Program-made: the position numbers and the translations under genes | In this document: positions 12,271 to 21,595 of the stretch, piece by piece | How positions within the stretch are numbered: the stretch's first letter is position 1 | Layout: every line of letters begins with the position of its first letter | Origin: DASUBV01 sp963725175 | GTDB lineage: Bacteria; Actinomycetota; Actinomycetes; Streptosporangiales; Streptosporangiaceae | Direction: 5' to 3' | Assembly (NCBI GenBank): GCA_963725175.1 | Contig: CAVRXH010000006.1 | Coordinates: 1,612,001-1,676,000, forward strand | Length of the DNA stretch: 64,000 bases | The notes under the pieces: model-generated | The model's input: only the letters and a program-made list of their open reading frames with translations | The model's database searches: none | Told to the model about the DNA's origin: nothing

Positions 12271-12957
12271 TCAGCCCGAGCCCGCCTTGTAGCCCACGCC
12301 GCGCACCGTGACGACGATCTCAGGCCGCTCGGGGTCCTTCTCGATCTTGGCGCGCAGCCGCTGGACGTGCACGTTCACCAGCCGGGTGTCGGCGGCGTGC
12401 CGGTATCCCCAGACCTGCTCGAGCAGGACTTCCCTGGTGAACACCTGGCGCGGCTTGCGGGCCAGCGCGACGAGCAGGTCAAACTCCAGCGGGGTCAGGC
12501 TCAGCGGCTCCCCCGCCCGCTTGACCGCGTGCCCCGCCACGTCGATGGTCACGTCGCCGATCGACAGCATCTCCGGCGACGGGTCGTCGGTCCGGCGCAG
12601 CCGGGCACGGACCCTGGCGATCAGCACCTTGGACTGGAACGGCTTGACGATGTAGTCGTCGGCGCCGGACTCCAGGCCGAGCACCACATCGACCGTGTCG
12701 CTCTTGGCGGTCAGCATCACGATGGGCACGCCGGACTCGGCGCGGATCTGGCGGCATACGTCGATGCCGTCCATCCCCGGCAGCATCAGGTCCAGCAGCA
12801 CCAGGTCGGGCTTGGTATCGCGGAACACCTCCAGGGCCTTTTCCCCGTCGGCGACAAAGGTGGGCTCGAAGCCCTCACCGCGGAGGACAATTCCGAGCAT
12901 CTCGGCAAGGGCGGCGTCATCATCGACGACCAGCACGCGACCTTTCATAGTCCTCAT
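12271..12957 (-). CDS. mtrA: Response regulator MtrA
   Basis: 228-aa OmpR/PhoB-type regulator. Receiver: 'RVLVVDDDAALAEML', phospho-Asp in 'LVLLDLMLPGMDG', 'VMLTAKSD' and 'DDYIVKPF'. C-terminal winged helix: 'LTPLEFDLLVALARKPRQVFTRE', 'DTRLVNVHVQRLRAKIEKDPERPEIVVTVRGVGYKAG'-type ending (given by position 12300-12400). Essential or near-essential in many actinobacteria, binding oriC, dnaA and cell-wall genes. ATG at 12957, with ATG 12948 ('MKGRVLVV') equally possible and closer to the family start. First gene of mtrAB-lpqB. Confidence 0.96.
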   Translation of the reverse strand: MRTMKGRVLVVDDDAALAEMLGIVLRGEGFEPTFVADGEKALEVFRDTKPDLVLLDLMLPGMDGIDVCRQIRAESGVPIVMLTAKSDTVDVVLGLESGADDYIVKPFQSKVLIARVRARLRRTDDPSPEMLSIGDVTIDVAGHAVKRAGEPLSLTPLEFDLLVALARKPRQVFTREVLLEQVWGYRHAADTRLVNVHVQRLRAKIEKDPERPEIVVTVRGVGYKAGSG

Positions 12958-12975
12958 CGTTCCAGTCGGCGGCAG

Positions 12976-14019
12976 CTAGGGGGCGACGGATATGCCAGTT
13001 TCCGCGCTCAGAACACGCACATTACCCGCTGTGACGGGCTGGATGACGCCACGTTCTGTCACGATGGCGGTCACCAGGGATGGCGGTGTCACGTCGAAGG
13101 CCGGGTTGTATGCGCTTGTCCCGGCCGGGGCGACGGGCTGCCCGGCGAAGTTCACTACCTCGCCGGCGGCCCGCTGCTCGACCGGGATCGCGGCACCGTC
13201 GGGAGCGGTCAGGTCAACCGTCGAGATCGGTGCCACGACGACAAAGGGTATGTGATGATGCCGGGCGAGCACCGCCAGGCCGTAGGTGCCGACCTTGTTC
13301 GCCACGCTACCGTCGGCGGCGATCCGGTCGGCGCCGGTGATGACCAGGTCTACCTGGCCCGATGCCATCAGGGCCGCCGCGGCGTTGTCGGGAAGCACGG
13401 CGTGCGGGATGCCCGCCCGTCCCGCCTCGTAGGCGGTCAGCCGGGCGCCCTGGAGCAGCGGCCGGGTCTCGTCCACCCAGAGCTGGACGAGGCGGCCGGC
13501 CCGGTGCGCGGCCGCGATCACCGCGAACGCGGTGCCCTCGCCGCCGGCCGCCAGCCCTCCGGTGTTGCAGTGGGTGAGGATGCGGGCACCATCGGGCACC
13601 AGCTCCAGGCCGTGCCGGGCCATCTCGGCGCTCGCGGCGGCATCCTCACGCTCGATCCGCCTGGCCACCGCCAGCGCCGCAGCCGCGCCCGGCTCGCCGA
13701 CGCCGCCCGCGGCCTCCCAGGCGGCCAGGGCCAGGCCGGCACCCCAGGCCAGGTTGACGGCGGTCGGGCGGGCGGTCGCGATGTCACGGGCGGCCTGGCG
13801 GACGTCATCGCCGCGCCGCGCGGCCAGGGCCACGCCGTAGGCGCCGGCGATGCCCAGCATGGGCGCGCCGCGCACCACCAGCCGCCGGATGGCGTCCACA
13901 AGGTCGGGGATGTCGGTGCAGGTCACTACCGATTCCCTGGCCGGAAGGGCGGTCTGGTCAAGTAGCTCGATGGCCGGGCCTAGCGGCGGATCCAGCCACC
14001 GCAGCGCAGGAATGCTCAT
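12976..14019 (-). CDS. mtnA: Methylthioribose-1-phosphate isomerase MtnA
   Basis: 347 aa, aIF-2B-alpha fold. Converts 5-methylthioribose-1-phosphate to the ribulose form in methionine salvage. Visible signatures: 'RGAPMLGIAGAYGVALAAR', catalytic Cys in 'ILTHCNTGGLAAGGEGTA', catalytic Asp in 'LVITGADRIAADGSVANKVGTY', and 'VVAPISTVDL'. Ends 18 bp upstream of mtrA on the same strand, the same neighbourhood as in Streptomyces. Fits functionally with the SAH hydrolase genes further along (methyl-cycle recycling). Confidence 0.93.
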   Translation of the reverse strand: MSIPALRWLDPPLGPAIELLDQTALPARESVVTCTDIPDLVDAIRRLVVRGAPMLGIAGAYGVALAARRGDDVRQAARDIATARPTAVNLAWGAGLALAAWEAAGGVGEPGAAAALAVARRIEREDAAASAEMARHGLELVPDGARILTHCNTGGLAAGGEGTAFAVIAAAHRAGRLVQLWVDETRPLLQGARLTAYEAGRAGIPHAVLPDNAAAALMASGQVDLVITGADRIAADGSVANKVGTYGLAVLARHHHIPFVVVAPISTVDLTAPDGAAIPVEQRAAGEVVNFAGQPVAPAGTSAYNPAFDVTPPSLVTAIVTERGVIQPVTAGNVRVLSAETGISVAP

Positions 14020-14225
14020 CTCTTGAGTGTGCGTGCTTGCCCTCGGATAGGCGAGAGGCTGTCCCGACGAGGGCGTTTACCGCGGAATGAACACGGCGAA
14101 TACGCGAATTCGTAACATCGCTTAGCCGGCCGGGCGCTCGTCATCATGGAAGTATGGGGCGCGGCCGGCGGCGTCGCCGACCGACAGGGACGCGGCGATG
14201 GCCGTCGCTTCATGGGGAGCAACAG

Positions 14226-15569
14226 ATGACGGAGAACACGCCCGGCCAGGGCGACCCGGAGCAGCCGCCGGCCGGCTCGGGTAGCGGGCCGGACGGCACG
14301 CGGCCCTGGCTCACCCAGGCGGGCCAGGACCAGCCCGGCCAGGAGCAGCCGACGCAAGGGCTGCCCGCGGACGCTCCCCAGCAGCCCGGCTACGGCCAGC
14401 CCGGATACGGCCAGCAGCCACCGCCCGGCTACGGCCAGCCCGGATACGGCCAGCAGCAGCCGCCTTCCTACGGGCAGCCTCCGGGGTACGGGCAGCAGCC
14501 GCCCGGCTACGGGCAGGGTGGCGGGTACGGGCAGCCGCCCCGGTACGGCGGTTCCGGCTGGGACACCACCGGGCCGCCGCAGCCCGGCGGCATCCCGCTG
14601 CGGCCGCTGGTGCTCGGGGACATCCTGAACGGCGCCATCACCGCCATGCGGCGCAACCCCGCCGCCACCATCGGCCTGGCGGCGATCGTGCTGGGCATCG
14701 TCGGCGTCATCACCACCGTGCTGGCCATCGCGCTGATCGGCAGCATCGGGTCGTCCGCGAACACCTTCGCCAACTCCAACGGCTCCTTCAACGGCACCGA
14801 GCTCGGGGACACGCTCGCCTCGGTGGGCGTGGTGGGCCTGAGCGCGTTCATCCTCACGCTGATCGCCGAGAGCATCCTGACCGGCATGCTGACCACCGTG
14901 ATCGGGCGCGGCGCGCTCGGCCAGCGGCTCGGCATCGGCGAGGCATGGGCGCTGGCCAGGCCCAGGATCGGCGCCATCATCGGCGTTACCCTGCTGATCT
15001 TCCTGATCATCATCGTGGCCTGGATACCCCTGGCCGTCATCACGATCGCGCTGGCCGCCCTGCATCTGGGTCCCCTGGCCGCGATCATCGGGATCCTCGG
15101 CACCCTCGCCATGATCGGGTTCACGGTGCTCCTGTGGACCCGGCTCAGCCTGGCGACGCCGGTCGTCGTACTGGAGCGCCTGGGCCCGGTCGCGGCCCTC
15201 CGCCGGTCCTGGCAGCTCTCCCAGAACAGCTTCTGGCGGCTATTCGGCATCCTGCTGCTGACCCTGCTCGTCGTGGGGGTCGCCGGGTTCATCCTGAAGA
15301 TCCCGTTCGACATCGTCCAGGCTCTCGCGGGCGGCGGCTTCAGCTCATTCAGCGTGAGCAGTTCCATCGCGGGGATCATCGTCTCGGCGATCGGCAGCAT
15401 CGTCGTGGGCGCCCTGACCCGCCCGGTCACGGCCGGCGTGACGGTCCTGCTGTACGTGGACATGCGGATGCGCAAGGAGGGCCTGGACCTGGCGCTGCGC
15501 GACGCCGCCCAGCGCCAGGAGATGACCGGGGACGAGTTCGCCGGACTGTGGCGGCCCCAGGCGTCGTGA
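14226..15569 (+). CDS. Multi-pass membrane protein with PGYGQ-repeat N-terminus
   Basis: 447 aa. Residues ~1-120 are low complexity, with repeated 'GYGQPGYGQQ' blocks; the rest has about six transmembrane segments beginning at 'IGLAAIVLGIVGVITTVLAIAL'. It resembles the DUF7544/glycerophosphodiester-phosphodiesterase membrane-domain family proteins found in front of DUF4129 genes. ATG at 14226 with GGGGAGC upstream. It is the first gene of a plus-strand operon of five genes joined by 4-bp stop/start overlaps. Function unknown; disordered Gln/Tyr-rich tails often occur on actinobacterial envelope proteins. Confidence 0.78.
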   Translation: MTENTPGQGDPEQPPAGSGSGPDGTRPWLTQAGQDQPGQEQPTQGLPADAPQQPGYGQPGYGQQPPPGYGQPGYGQQQPPSYGQPPGYGQQPPGYGQGGGYGQPPRYGGSGWDTTGPPQPGGIPLRPLVLGDILNGAITAMRRNPAATIGLAAIVLGIVGVITTVLAIALIGSIGSSANTFANSNGSFNGTELGDTLASVGVVGLSAFILTLIAESILTGMLTTVIGRGALGQRLGIGEAWALARPRIGAIIGVTLLIFLIIIVAWIPLAVITIALAALHLGPLAAIIGILGTLAMIGFTVLLWTRLSLATPVVVLERLGPVAALRRSWQLSQNSFWRLFGILLLTLLVVGVAGFILKIPFDIVQALAGGGFSSFSVSSSIAGIIVSAIGSIVVGALTRPVTAGVTVLLYVDMRMRKEGLDLALRDAAQRQEMTGDEFAGLWRPQAS

Positions 15570-16192
15570 TCCTCTCGCCACCAGCGGCGCCGCCGGACAT
15601 CCACCGGGTGCCCGCGCGCCAACTCGCCCGCCGCGAGCTGGCCCGGCCGATGTACCACACGCCCTGGTGGCAGCGATTGCTGAACACGATCGGCCGCTGG
15701 CTGAGCCAGGTGACCGGCCACCCCACCTCGGGGTGGGCGGACTGGTGGTCGGTGCTCGCCGCGCTGATCGCCGTCGTGGTCATCATCGCGGCGGTGCGCT
15801 ACCTGGCGGGGGCGAGAGTCCGGGCCAGGCGGCACGGGCCAGGCGGGGTCCTGTCGGGGACCCGGCTGACCGCGGCCGACCACCGCGAGAACGCGGCCCG
15901 GATGGCCGCGGCGGGCGATTACGGCGGCGCCATCGTGGAACAGGTCAGGGCCATCGCCACGGACCTGGACAGCCGCGGCATCCTGCCGCCCCGGCCGGGC
16001 CGGACGGCCGTCGAGCTGGCCGCCGAGGCGGCGGTGCCGCTGCCCGGCAGCGCGGCCGCGCTGCGGTCGGCCGCCCTGCTGTTCGACGACATCAGGTACG
16101 GCGGCCGGGACGGGACCGAGAAGGGCTACGACAGCGTCAGGCGGCTGGACGAGGCCATCCAGGCGACCAGGGCGGCGGTGATGCCGGGATGA
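15566..16192 (+). CDS. DUF4129 domain membrane protein
   Basis: 208 aa. GTG start at 15566 overlaps the previous stop (GTGA). N-terminal 'PAAPPDIHRVPARQLARRELARP' precedes one transmembrane helix ('VLAALIAVVVIIAAVRYLAG') and a cytoplasmic C-terminal domain 'AAGDYGGAIVEQVRAIATDLDSRGILPPRPGRTAVELA', typical of DUF4129. In many actinobacteria DUF4129, DUF4350, MoxR and DUF58 proteins form one operon, sometimes with transglutaminase domains; a role in envelope maturation is inferred, not proven. Confidence 0.85.
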   Translation: MILSPPAAPPDIHRVPARQLARRELARPMYHTPWWQRLLNTIGRWLSQVTGHPTSGWADWWSVLAALIAVVVIIAAVRYLAGARVRARRHGPGGVLSGTRLTAADHRENAARMAAAGDYGGAIVEQVRAIATDLDSRGILPPRPGRTAVELAAEAAVPLPGSAAALRSAALLFDDIRYGGRDGTEKGYDSVRRLDEAIQATRAAVMPG

Positions 16193-17454
16193 CGACCGCC
16201 ACCACCCCCCGCGCGCCGGGCGCGGACGGCCCGCCGGCGGGTCCCGGCTCGGGCGCCCCTGGTGCCGTCGGCCGCACCGCGGGCCAGGCCGGGCCGCGCG
16301 GGGCAGCCGAGCCGGGCAGCGGGTCAGCCGGGCGGCGGCGGGACCGGCGAACCGTGCTGGCGATCATCGCGTTCGTCCTGGTGGCGGCAGTGGCCGCCGC
16401 GCTGCTCCAGCCGGGGCCGAAGGCCACGGGGTTCCTCAGCCCGGACGGCACGGGCGGCGACGGCGCCCACGCGATCACCGACCTGCTGGCGGAGCGCGGC
16501 CACGACGTGACGACGGTGACCACGGTGCCCGCCGCCGTCGCGGCGGCGGTGCCTGGCACCACCCTGATGATCACCAGCCCCTACCTGCTAAGCCGGCGGC
16601 AGCTCAGCGCGCTCGCGGCGACCAGGGCGGACCTGGTCATCGCCGAGCCCACCCCGGCGGCGCTTGGCGCGGCGGCGCCGGGGGTGTCGCTGGCGGGCGG
16701 CGGGAGCGTGAGCGTGCTGCTGCCGACCTGCTCACTGCGGGCGGCCGAGCTGGCCGGGCCCGCCGAGATGGGCGGGCCCGGCCTGCGGGTGCCCGCGGGC
16801 ATGGGCGGCGTGGCCCAGTGCTATATCGCCGACGGGCGGCCGACCCTGATCCGGTTCACCGCCGCCGGCCGCCTGGTCACCATCCTCGGCACCGGCGTGC
16901 CGCTCACCAACGGGTACCTGGCCCGCCAGGGCGACGCCGCGCTGGGGATCAACCTGCTCAGCGCTGCCGGCCGGGTCATCTGGCTGGTACCGCGGTTGCC
17001 CGCGCCCTCGGTGCCTGGCGGCGGGCCCAGGCCACTGACCTCGCTGATTCCGCTCGCCGCCTACCTGGTGCTGCTCCAGCTCGGCCTGGCGCTGCTGCTC
17101 ACCGCGGCCTGGCGGGCCAGACGACTCGGGCCGCTGATCGCCGAGCGGCTGCCCGTCGTGGTCCGGGCGTCGGAGACGGTCGAGGGCCACGCCCGGCTGT
17201 ACCGGTCCCGCCAGGCCAGGGACCGGGTGGCGGCGACCCTGCGGGCCGCCGCGGCGGCCAGGCTGACCCCGGTGATCGGGCTGCCGGCCGGGGCCGAGCC
17301 GGCAGCCGTGACGGCGGCGCTGGCGGCGCGGACCGGCCGGGACGAGACGGCCATTACCGAGCTGCTGTACGGAACGGTGCCGCGCGGCGACGCGGCGCTT
17401 GTCACACTAGCCAGTGATCTGGACGACCTCGAAGGAGAGGTACGCAGGCAGTGA
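16189..17454 (+). CDS. DUF4350 domain membrane protein
   Basis: 421 aa, ATG at 16189 overlapping the DUF4129 stop (ATGA). A disordered N-terminus, transmembrane helix 'VLAIIAFVLVAAVAAALLQP', an extracytoplasmic DUF4350 domain ('LSPDGTGGDGAHAITDLLAERGHDVTTV', related to GATase-like/ThuA folds), a second helix 'LIPLAAYLVLLQLGLALLLTAAW', then a cytoplasmic tail with 'VRASETVEGHARLYRSRQARDRVAATLR'. Same operon; overlaps moxR by 4 bp. Confidence 0.85.
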   Translation: MTTATTPRAPGADGPPAGPGSGAPGAVGRTAGQAGPRGAAEPGSGSAGRRRDRRTVLAIIAFVLVAAVAAALLQPGPKATGFLSPDGTGGDGAHAITDLLAERGHDVTTVTTVPAAVAAAVPGTTLMITSPYLLSRRQLSALAATRADLVIAEPTPAALGAAAPGVSLAGGGSVSVLLPTCSLRAAELAGPAEMGGPGLRVPAGMGGVAQCYIADGRPTLIRFTAAGRLVTILGTGVPLTNGYLARQGDAALGINLLSAAGRVIWLVPRLPAPSVPGGGPRPLTSLIPLAAYLVLLQLGLALLLTAAWRARRLGPLIAERLPVVVRASETVEGHARLYRSRQARDRVAATLRAAAAARLTPVIGLPAGAEPAAVTAALAARTGRDETAITELLYGTVPRGDAALVTLASDLDDLEGEVRRQ

Positions 17455-18473
17455 ACGTCGACTTCCCGGCCGGTGCCGGGCATCCGTCACCCACCTTGAC
17501 CGGCGACGGAGAGACGCTCGGGAGCCCCGACCTGCGCGCCCCGCTTGGCGCCGTGCGGGCCGAGGTCGCCAAGGCGGTGGTCGGTCAGGACCAGGTCGTG
17601 AGCGGCCTGGTCATCGCGCTGCTGTGCCAGGGCCATGTGCTGCTCGAAGGCGTCCCCGGTGTCGCGAAGACCCTGCTGGTGCGGGCCATGTCCCAGGCGC
17701 TGTCGCTGGACAGCAAGCGGGTGCAGTTCACCCCCGACCTGATGCCGGGCGACGTGACCGGGTCGATGATCTACGACGCGCGATCCGCGCGGTTCGAGTT
17801 CCGCGAGGGGCCGGTCTTCACCAACCTGCTGCTCGCCGACGAGATCAACAGGACGCCGCCGAAGACGCAGGCCGCGCTGCTGGAGGCGATGGAGGAACGG
17901 CAGGTGTCGGTCGAGGGCACGCCGCGCCCGCTGCCGGTGCCATTCCTGGTGGCCGCGACCGAGAACCCGGTGGAGTACGAGGGCACCTACCCGCTGCCGG
18001 AAGCCCAGCTCGACAGGTTCCTGCTCAAGCTCACGGTGGCGCTGCCGGGCCGGGACGAGGAGATCGGCATCCTGGCCAGGCACGCGGACGGCTTCGACCC
18101 GCGCGACCTGGCGGCGGCCGGACTGCGCCCGGTCGCCGGGGCCAGCGACCTGGCCGCTGCCCGGCGGGCCGTCACGCAGGTCGCCATCTCCCCCGAGCTG
18201 ACCGGCTACATCGTGGACATCTGCCGGGCGACCCGGCAGTCGGCGGCGCTGCGGCTTGGCGTGTCGCCGCGCGGCGCGACCGCGCTGCTGGCCACCAGCC
18301 GGGCCTGGGCCTGGCTGTCCGGCCGGGACTACGTGACGCCCGACGACGTGAAGGCGCTGGCCACGCCGACGTTCCGGCACCGGATGCAGCTCCGGCCCGA
18401 GGCCGAGCTTGACGGCGTCAGCACCGACGGCGTGCTGGAAGGCGTGCTCGCCTCCGTGCCAGTGCCGCGGTGA
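17451..18473 (+). CDS. MoxR-family AAA ATPase
   Basis: 340 aa AAA+ ATPase of the MoxR/RavA subgroup; chaperone-like ATPases that act on VWA or DUF58 partners. Walker A 'EGVPGVAKTLLVRAM', Walker B 'LLLADEINRTPPKTQAALLEAMEE', sensor 'FLVAATENPVEYEGTYPLPEAQLDRF', and C-terminal lid 'SPRGATALLATSRAWAWLSGRDYVTPDDV'. GTG/ATG overlap with DUF4350 upstream and with the DUF58 partner downstream, so the complex is probably translated in fixed ratio. Confidence 0.93.
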   Translation: MNVDFPAGAGHPSPTLTGDGETLGSPDLRAPLGAVRAEVAKAVVGQDQVVSGLVIALLCQGHVLLEGVPGVAKTLLVRAMSQALSLDSKRVQFTPDLMPGDVTGSMIYDARSARFEFREGPVFTNLLLADEINRTPPKTQAALLEAMEERQVSVEGTPRPLPVPFLVAATENPVEYEGTYPLPEAQLDRFLLKLTVALPGRDEEIGILARHADGFDPRDLAAAGLRPVAGASDLAAARRAVTQVAISPELTGYIVDICRATRQSAALRLGVSPRGATALLATSRAWAWLSGRDYVTPDDVKALATPTFRHRMQLRPEAELDGVSTDGVLEGVLASVPVPR

Positions 18474-19763
18474 CGCTGACCGGCCGCGCGGCACTGGCCG
18501 CGCTGATCGGCACGCTGATCGTGCTGGTGTTCCGCGACGTCCCCGCCATTGTGCTGACCGACGGGCTGCTCGCGGTCGCGATCATCGCCGACGTCCTGCT
18601 CGCCGCGCCGCCCGGCGGGCTGGAGGTGACCAGGGCCGGCGATACCCGGATCCTGCTCGGCCACGACGCCGAGGTCACCGTGACCATCGCCGGCCACGGG
18701 CGGCGCGCGCTGCGCGGCACCATCAGGGACGCCTGGCCGCCGAGCGCCGGCGCCGCGCCTGGCCGGTTCCGGGTCGCGCTGCCGCGCGGCGGCCAGGTCA
18801 CGCTGACCACGACGCTGCGGCCGTCCCGGCGCGGCGACCGGGAGGCCGGCCCGGTGACAATCCGCTCGCTTGGACCGCTCGGGCTGGCCGGCCGGCAGCG
18901 CAGCCGTAGCGCGCCCTGGTCGGTCCGGGTGCTGCCGCCGTTCCTCAGCCGGCGGCACCTCCCGGAGAAGCTGGCCCGGCTGCGTGAGCTTGACGGCATG
19001 CACCGGTCGCTGATCCGGGGGCAGGGGACCGAGTTCGACTCGCTGCGCGAGTACGTGGCCGGCGACGACGTCCGGTCCATCGACTGGCGGGCCTCGGCCC
19101 GGCGGACCGAGGTCATGGTCGCCACCTGGCGGCCAGAGCGGAACCGGCGGATCATCGTGCTGCTGGACACCGGACGCACCTCGGCGGGCCGGGTGGCTGG
19201 CGTGCCGAGGCTGGACACCTCGATGGACGCGGCGCTGCTGCTGGCGGCGCTGGCCTCGCGGGCCGGCGACCGGGTCGACCTGCTGGCCGTGGACCGCCGG
19301 GTCCGCGCCAGGGTGGTCGGGGCGGGCCGGGGCGACGTGCTCGCCGCCTTCTCCAGCGCGATGGCGGTGCTGGACGCCGAGCTGACCGAGCCCGACTTCG
19401 GGGCGATGGCCAGCGCCGTGCTGGCCACCGCGCGGCAGCGCTGCCTGGTCGTGCTGCTCACCGACCTGAACCCGGCCGCGCTGACGGCCGGCCTGCTGCC
19501 CCGGCTCGGGCTGCTGACCTCCCGGTACTCGCTGCTGATCGGCGCGGTCGCCGACCCGGCGGTGGAACGGCTCGCGGCCGGCCGGGGCGACGCCGAGGCG
19601 GTCTACGGGGCGGGCGCGGCCGGCGCGCGCCCAGGCGGAGCGGGCCAGGATCAGCGCCCAGCTCCGGCGGCACGGGGTGGACATCGTGGACGCCCCGCCC
19701 GACCGGCTGCCCGCCGCGCTGGCCGACGCCTACCTTCAGCTCAAGGCCGCCGGCCAGCTCTGA
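18470..19763 (+). CDS. DUF58 protein, apparent frameshift near the 3' end
   Basis: DUF58 proteins are VWA-like partners of MoxR ATPases. Two N-terminal membrane helices ('LAALIGTLIVLVFRDVPAIVL'), then the signature 'RGQGTEFDSLREYVAGDDVRSIDW' and 'RIIVLLDTGRTSAG' (metal-site-like). After 'GRGDAEAVYGA' the frame changes at about 19610-19622 (GCGGCCGGCGCG) and resumes as 'RAQAERARISAQLRRHGVDIVDAPPDRLPAALADAYLQLKAAG', stop TGA at 19761-19763. The uninterrupted first frame would instead run antisense into the next gene. One gene with a one-base indel. Last gene of the operon. Confidence 0.85.
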
Positions 19764-19791
19764 CCCGCCGGAGCCCGGGCCGCCCGGCGGC

Positions 19792-20817
19792 TCAGATGGT
19801 GCCTGATTCCGCCGCCTCGGTGATCCACGGGATCACCTCGTCCAGCATCTCGTCCAGCGTGGTGGTCGCCTCGAAGCCGAGAACCCGCCGCGCCTTGCTC
19901 ACCGAGGGCACCCGGCGCTGCACGTCGTGCTCGAACGGCTCGTCGCTGATCAGCCGCAGCGGCCGGCCCGGCCCGTGGATTTTCGCCCAGATCAGCCCGG
20001 CCAGCTCCCTGACGGTGGTGCCGGCCGCCGTGGACAGGTTGAAGTCCTCGTTGCGGGCGGCCGGATGCTCCATCGCGGTCACGATCCCGGCGGCCAGGTC
20101 GCCGCCGTAGGTGTAGTGCCTGACCTGATCCCCCGACCCGAGGATGTGCAGCGGGTCCTGGCCCTTGACCACCTTGTGCACCAGGTCGGGCACGACGTGG
20201 CTCATCGCCAGCTTGACGTTGCCGGACAGGATCTCGGTGTCCAGCGCGGCCCGGCTCTCGCCGATGCCGACGCAGTTGAACGGCCTGACGATGGTGTAAG
20301 GCAGCCGGTACTGGTCCCAGGCCGCGCGGGCGAAGTATTCCACGGCCAGCTTCTGGAAGCCGTAGGAGGACCGCGGCGGCGGCACCGTGAGCTGCTGGCC
20401 CTCGTGCGACGGCCAGCGGTGCGTGCTCTCGTAGACCATCGAGGACGACAGGTAGGTGACCTTTTGAAGGCGGCCCGCGCGGTGCGCGGCGATGGCGGCG
20501 TCACAGGTCGCGGCCATGATCCGCTCGTTGGCGGCGAGCAGGTCATAGGCGTAGGAGTGGAAGTAGGAGATGCCGCCGATCATGGCCGCGCCGGCGATGA
20601 ACTGATCGCAGTCCGCCAGCAGCTCGGCGAGCAGCGCGGTGTCCCGTGCGTCGCCGGCCACGAACCGGTACCGGGGACTGGCATCGAACGACCGGGTGGC
20701 CTTGCCGTACTTGGACAAGTTGTCGACCCCCGTTACGTCGTACCCGCGGCGTAGGAGTTCCGCGACCAGGTAGCCGCCGATGAACCCGGCCGAGCCGCTG
20801 ACCAGCACACGCTGCAT
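19792..20817 (-). CDS. NAD-dependent epimerase/dehydratase (SDR)
   Basis: 341-aa extended short-chain dehydrogenase acting on nucleotide sugars. Rossmann 'VLVSGSAGFIGGYLVAELLRRGYDVTGVDNL', 'AGDARD', catalytic 'SSSMVYES' and 'SSYGFQK' (Tyr-x-x-x-Lys), 'RPFNCVG'. Likely a UDP-glucose 4-epimerase, or a UDP-glucuronate epimerase/decarboxylase relative; the substrate cannot be fixed. Third gene of a minus-strand operon with the dehydrogenase and glycosyltransferase (gap of 13 bp to the latter). Confidence 0.85.
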   Translation of the reverse strand: MQRVLVSGSAGFIGGYLVAELLRRGYDVTGVDNLSKYGKATRSFDASPRYRFVAGDARDTALLAELLADCDQFIAGAAMIGGISYFHSYAYDLLAANERIMAATCDAAIAAHRAGRLQKVTYLSSSMVYESTHRWPSHEGQQLTVPPPRSSYGFQKLAVEYFARAAWDQYRLPYTIVRPFNCVGIGESRAALDTEILSGNVKLAMSHVVPDLVHKVVKGQDPLHILGSGDQVRHYTYGGDLAAGIVTAMEHPAARNEDFNLSTAAGTTVRELAGLIWAKIHGPGRPLRLISDEPFEHDVQRRVPSVSKARRVLGFEATTTLDEMLDEVIPWITEAAESGTI

Positions 20818-20830
20818 TCCTGAACCTTCC

Positions 20831-21595
20831 TTAGTGACGGGGCCGGCGCCCGGCCGTGGCGGCGCGCTGGCGGATCTGCTCGGCGGACAGGCGGCGCCCG
20901 AACGCGAACCGGTACCAGCGCAGGTAACTGGGAATCCACCGAGCGACCCTGAAGTTCGACACGCCCGCCTGCCGGTCCAGCCAGATCGTCGGGATCTCGG
21001 CCACCGGCCTGCCCAGGCGGCGTGCCTTCGCGGTCAGCTCGATGCCGATCTCGAAGCCGTCCCGCGAGTGGATGCCGACCTCGCGGACGAAGTCACGGGA
21101 GTACGCCTTGAAGGAGTTGGTCGCGTCGCGGGTGCCGAGCCTGGTCAGCAGGCGCAGCGACCGGCCCGCGGTCCCGGACAGCATGCCCTTGAGGAACGGC
21201 CCGCCGACCTGCTGGCCGCCGGCCATGTACCGGGACGCGGCGGCCACCGCGACGCCCCGCTCCACCAGCCGGACCAGGTCATCCACCTGGGTGGCGTCGT
21301 CGCAGCCGTCGGCCATGGTGACCACCACCACCGGCGCGGCTGCGGCGTCGATGCCGAACCGCACCGCGTTCGCCGGGCCCGCGCCGTAGGTGTTCACCAG
21401 GCAGCGCACCCGGGGCTCGGAGCGGGCGTACCGGCGGGCCACGGGGACGGTGCTATCGCCGGGATCGTCCACCACGACCAGCAGCTCGCAGGGCAGCGCG
21501 ACCGACTCGCAGAGCCGGTCAAGCACGGCCACGATGTTCCCGGCCTCGTCGTAGGCGGGGATCACCACCGACACCCGCGGCCCGGCGCCGGTCAT
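20831..21595 (-). CDS. Family 2 glycosyltransferase
   Basis: 254 aa. GT-A fold: 'VSVVIPAYDEAGNIVAVLDRL' start, 'VVDDPGDST', 'NTYGAGPANAVRFGIDAAAAP', 'VVVTMADGCDDATQV' (metal-binding region), 'SRYMAGGQQVGGP' and 'NSFKAYSRDFV'. Pattern is that of polyprenyl-phosphate glycosyltransferases (dolichol-phosphate-mannose synthase-like), with no C-terminal membrane helices. ATG at 21595 overlaps the dehydrogenase stop by 4 bp. Probably transfers the sugar made by its neighbours onto a lipid carrier or glycan. Confidence 0.87.
   Translation of the reverse strand: MTGAGPRVSVVIPAYDEAGNIVAVLDRLCESVALPCELLVVVDDPGDSTVPVARRYARSEPRVRCLVNTYGAGPANAVRFGIDAAAAPVVVVTMADGCDDATQVDDLVRLVERGVAVAAASRYMAGGQQVGGPFLKGMLSGTAGRSLRLLTRLGTRDATNSFKAYSRDFVREVGIHSRDGFEIGIELTAKARRLGRPVAEIPTIWLDRQAGVSNFRVARWIPSYLRWYRFAFGRRLSAEQIRQRAATAGRRPRH

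Noticed and set aside
10293..12311. 672-codon plus-strand frame
   Set aside because: Antisense shadow of mtrB.
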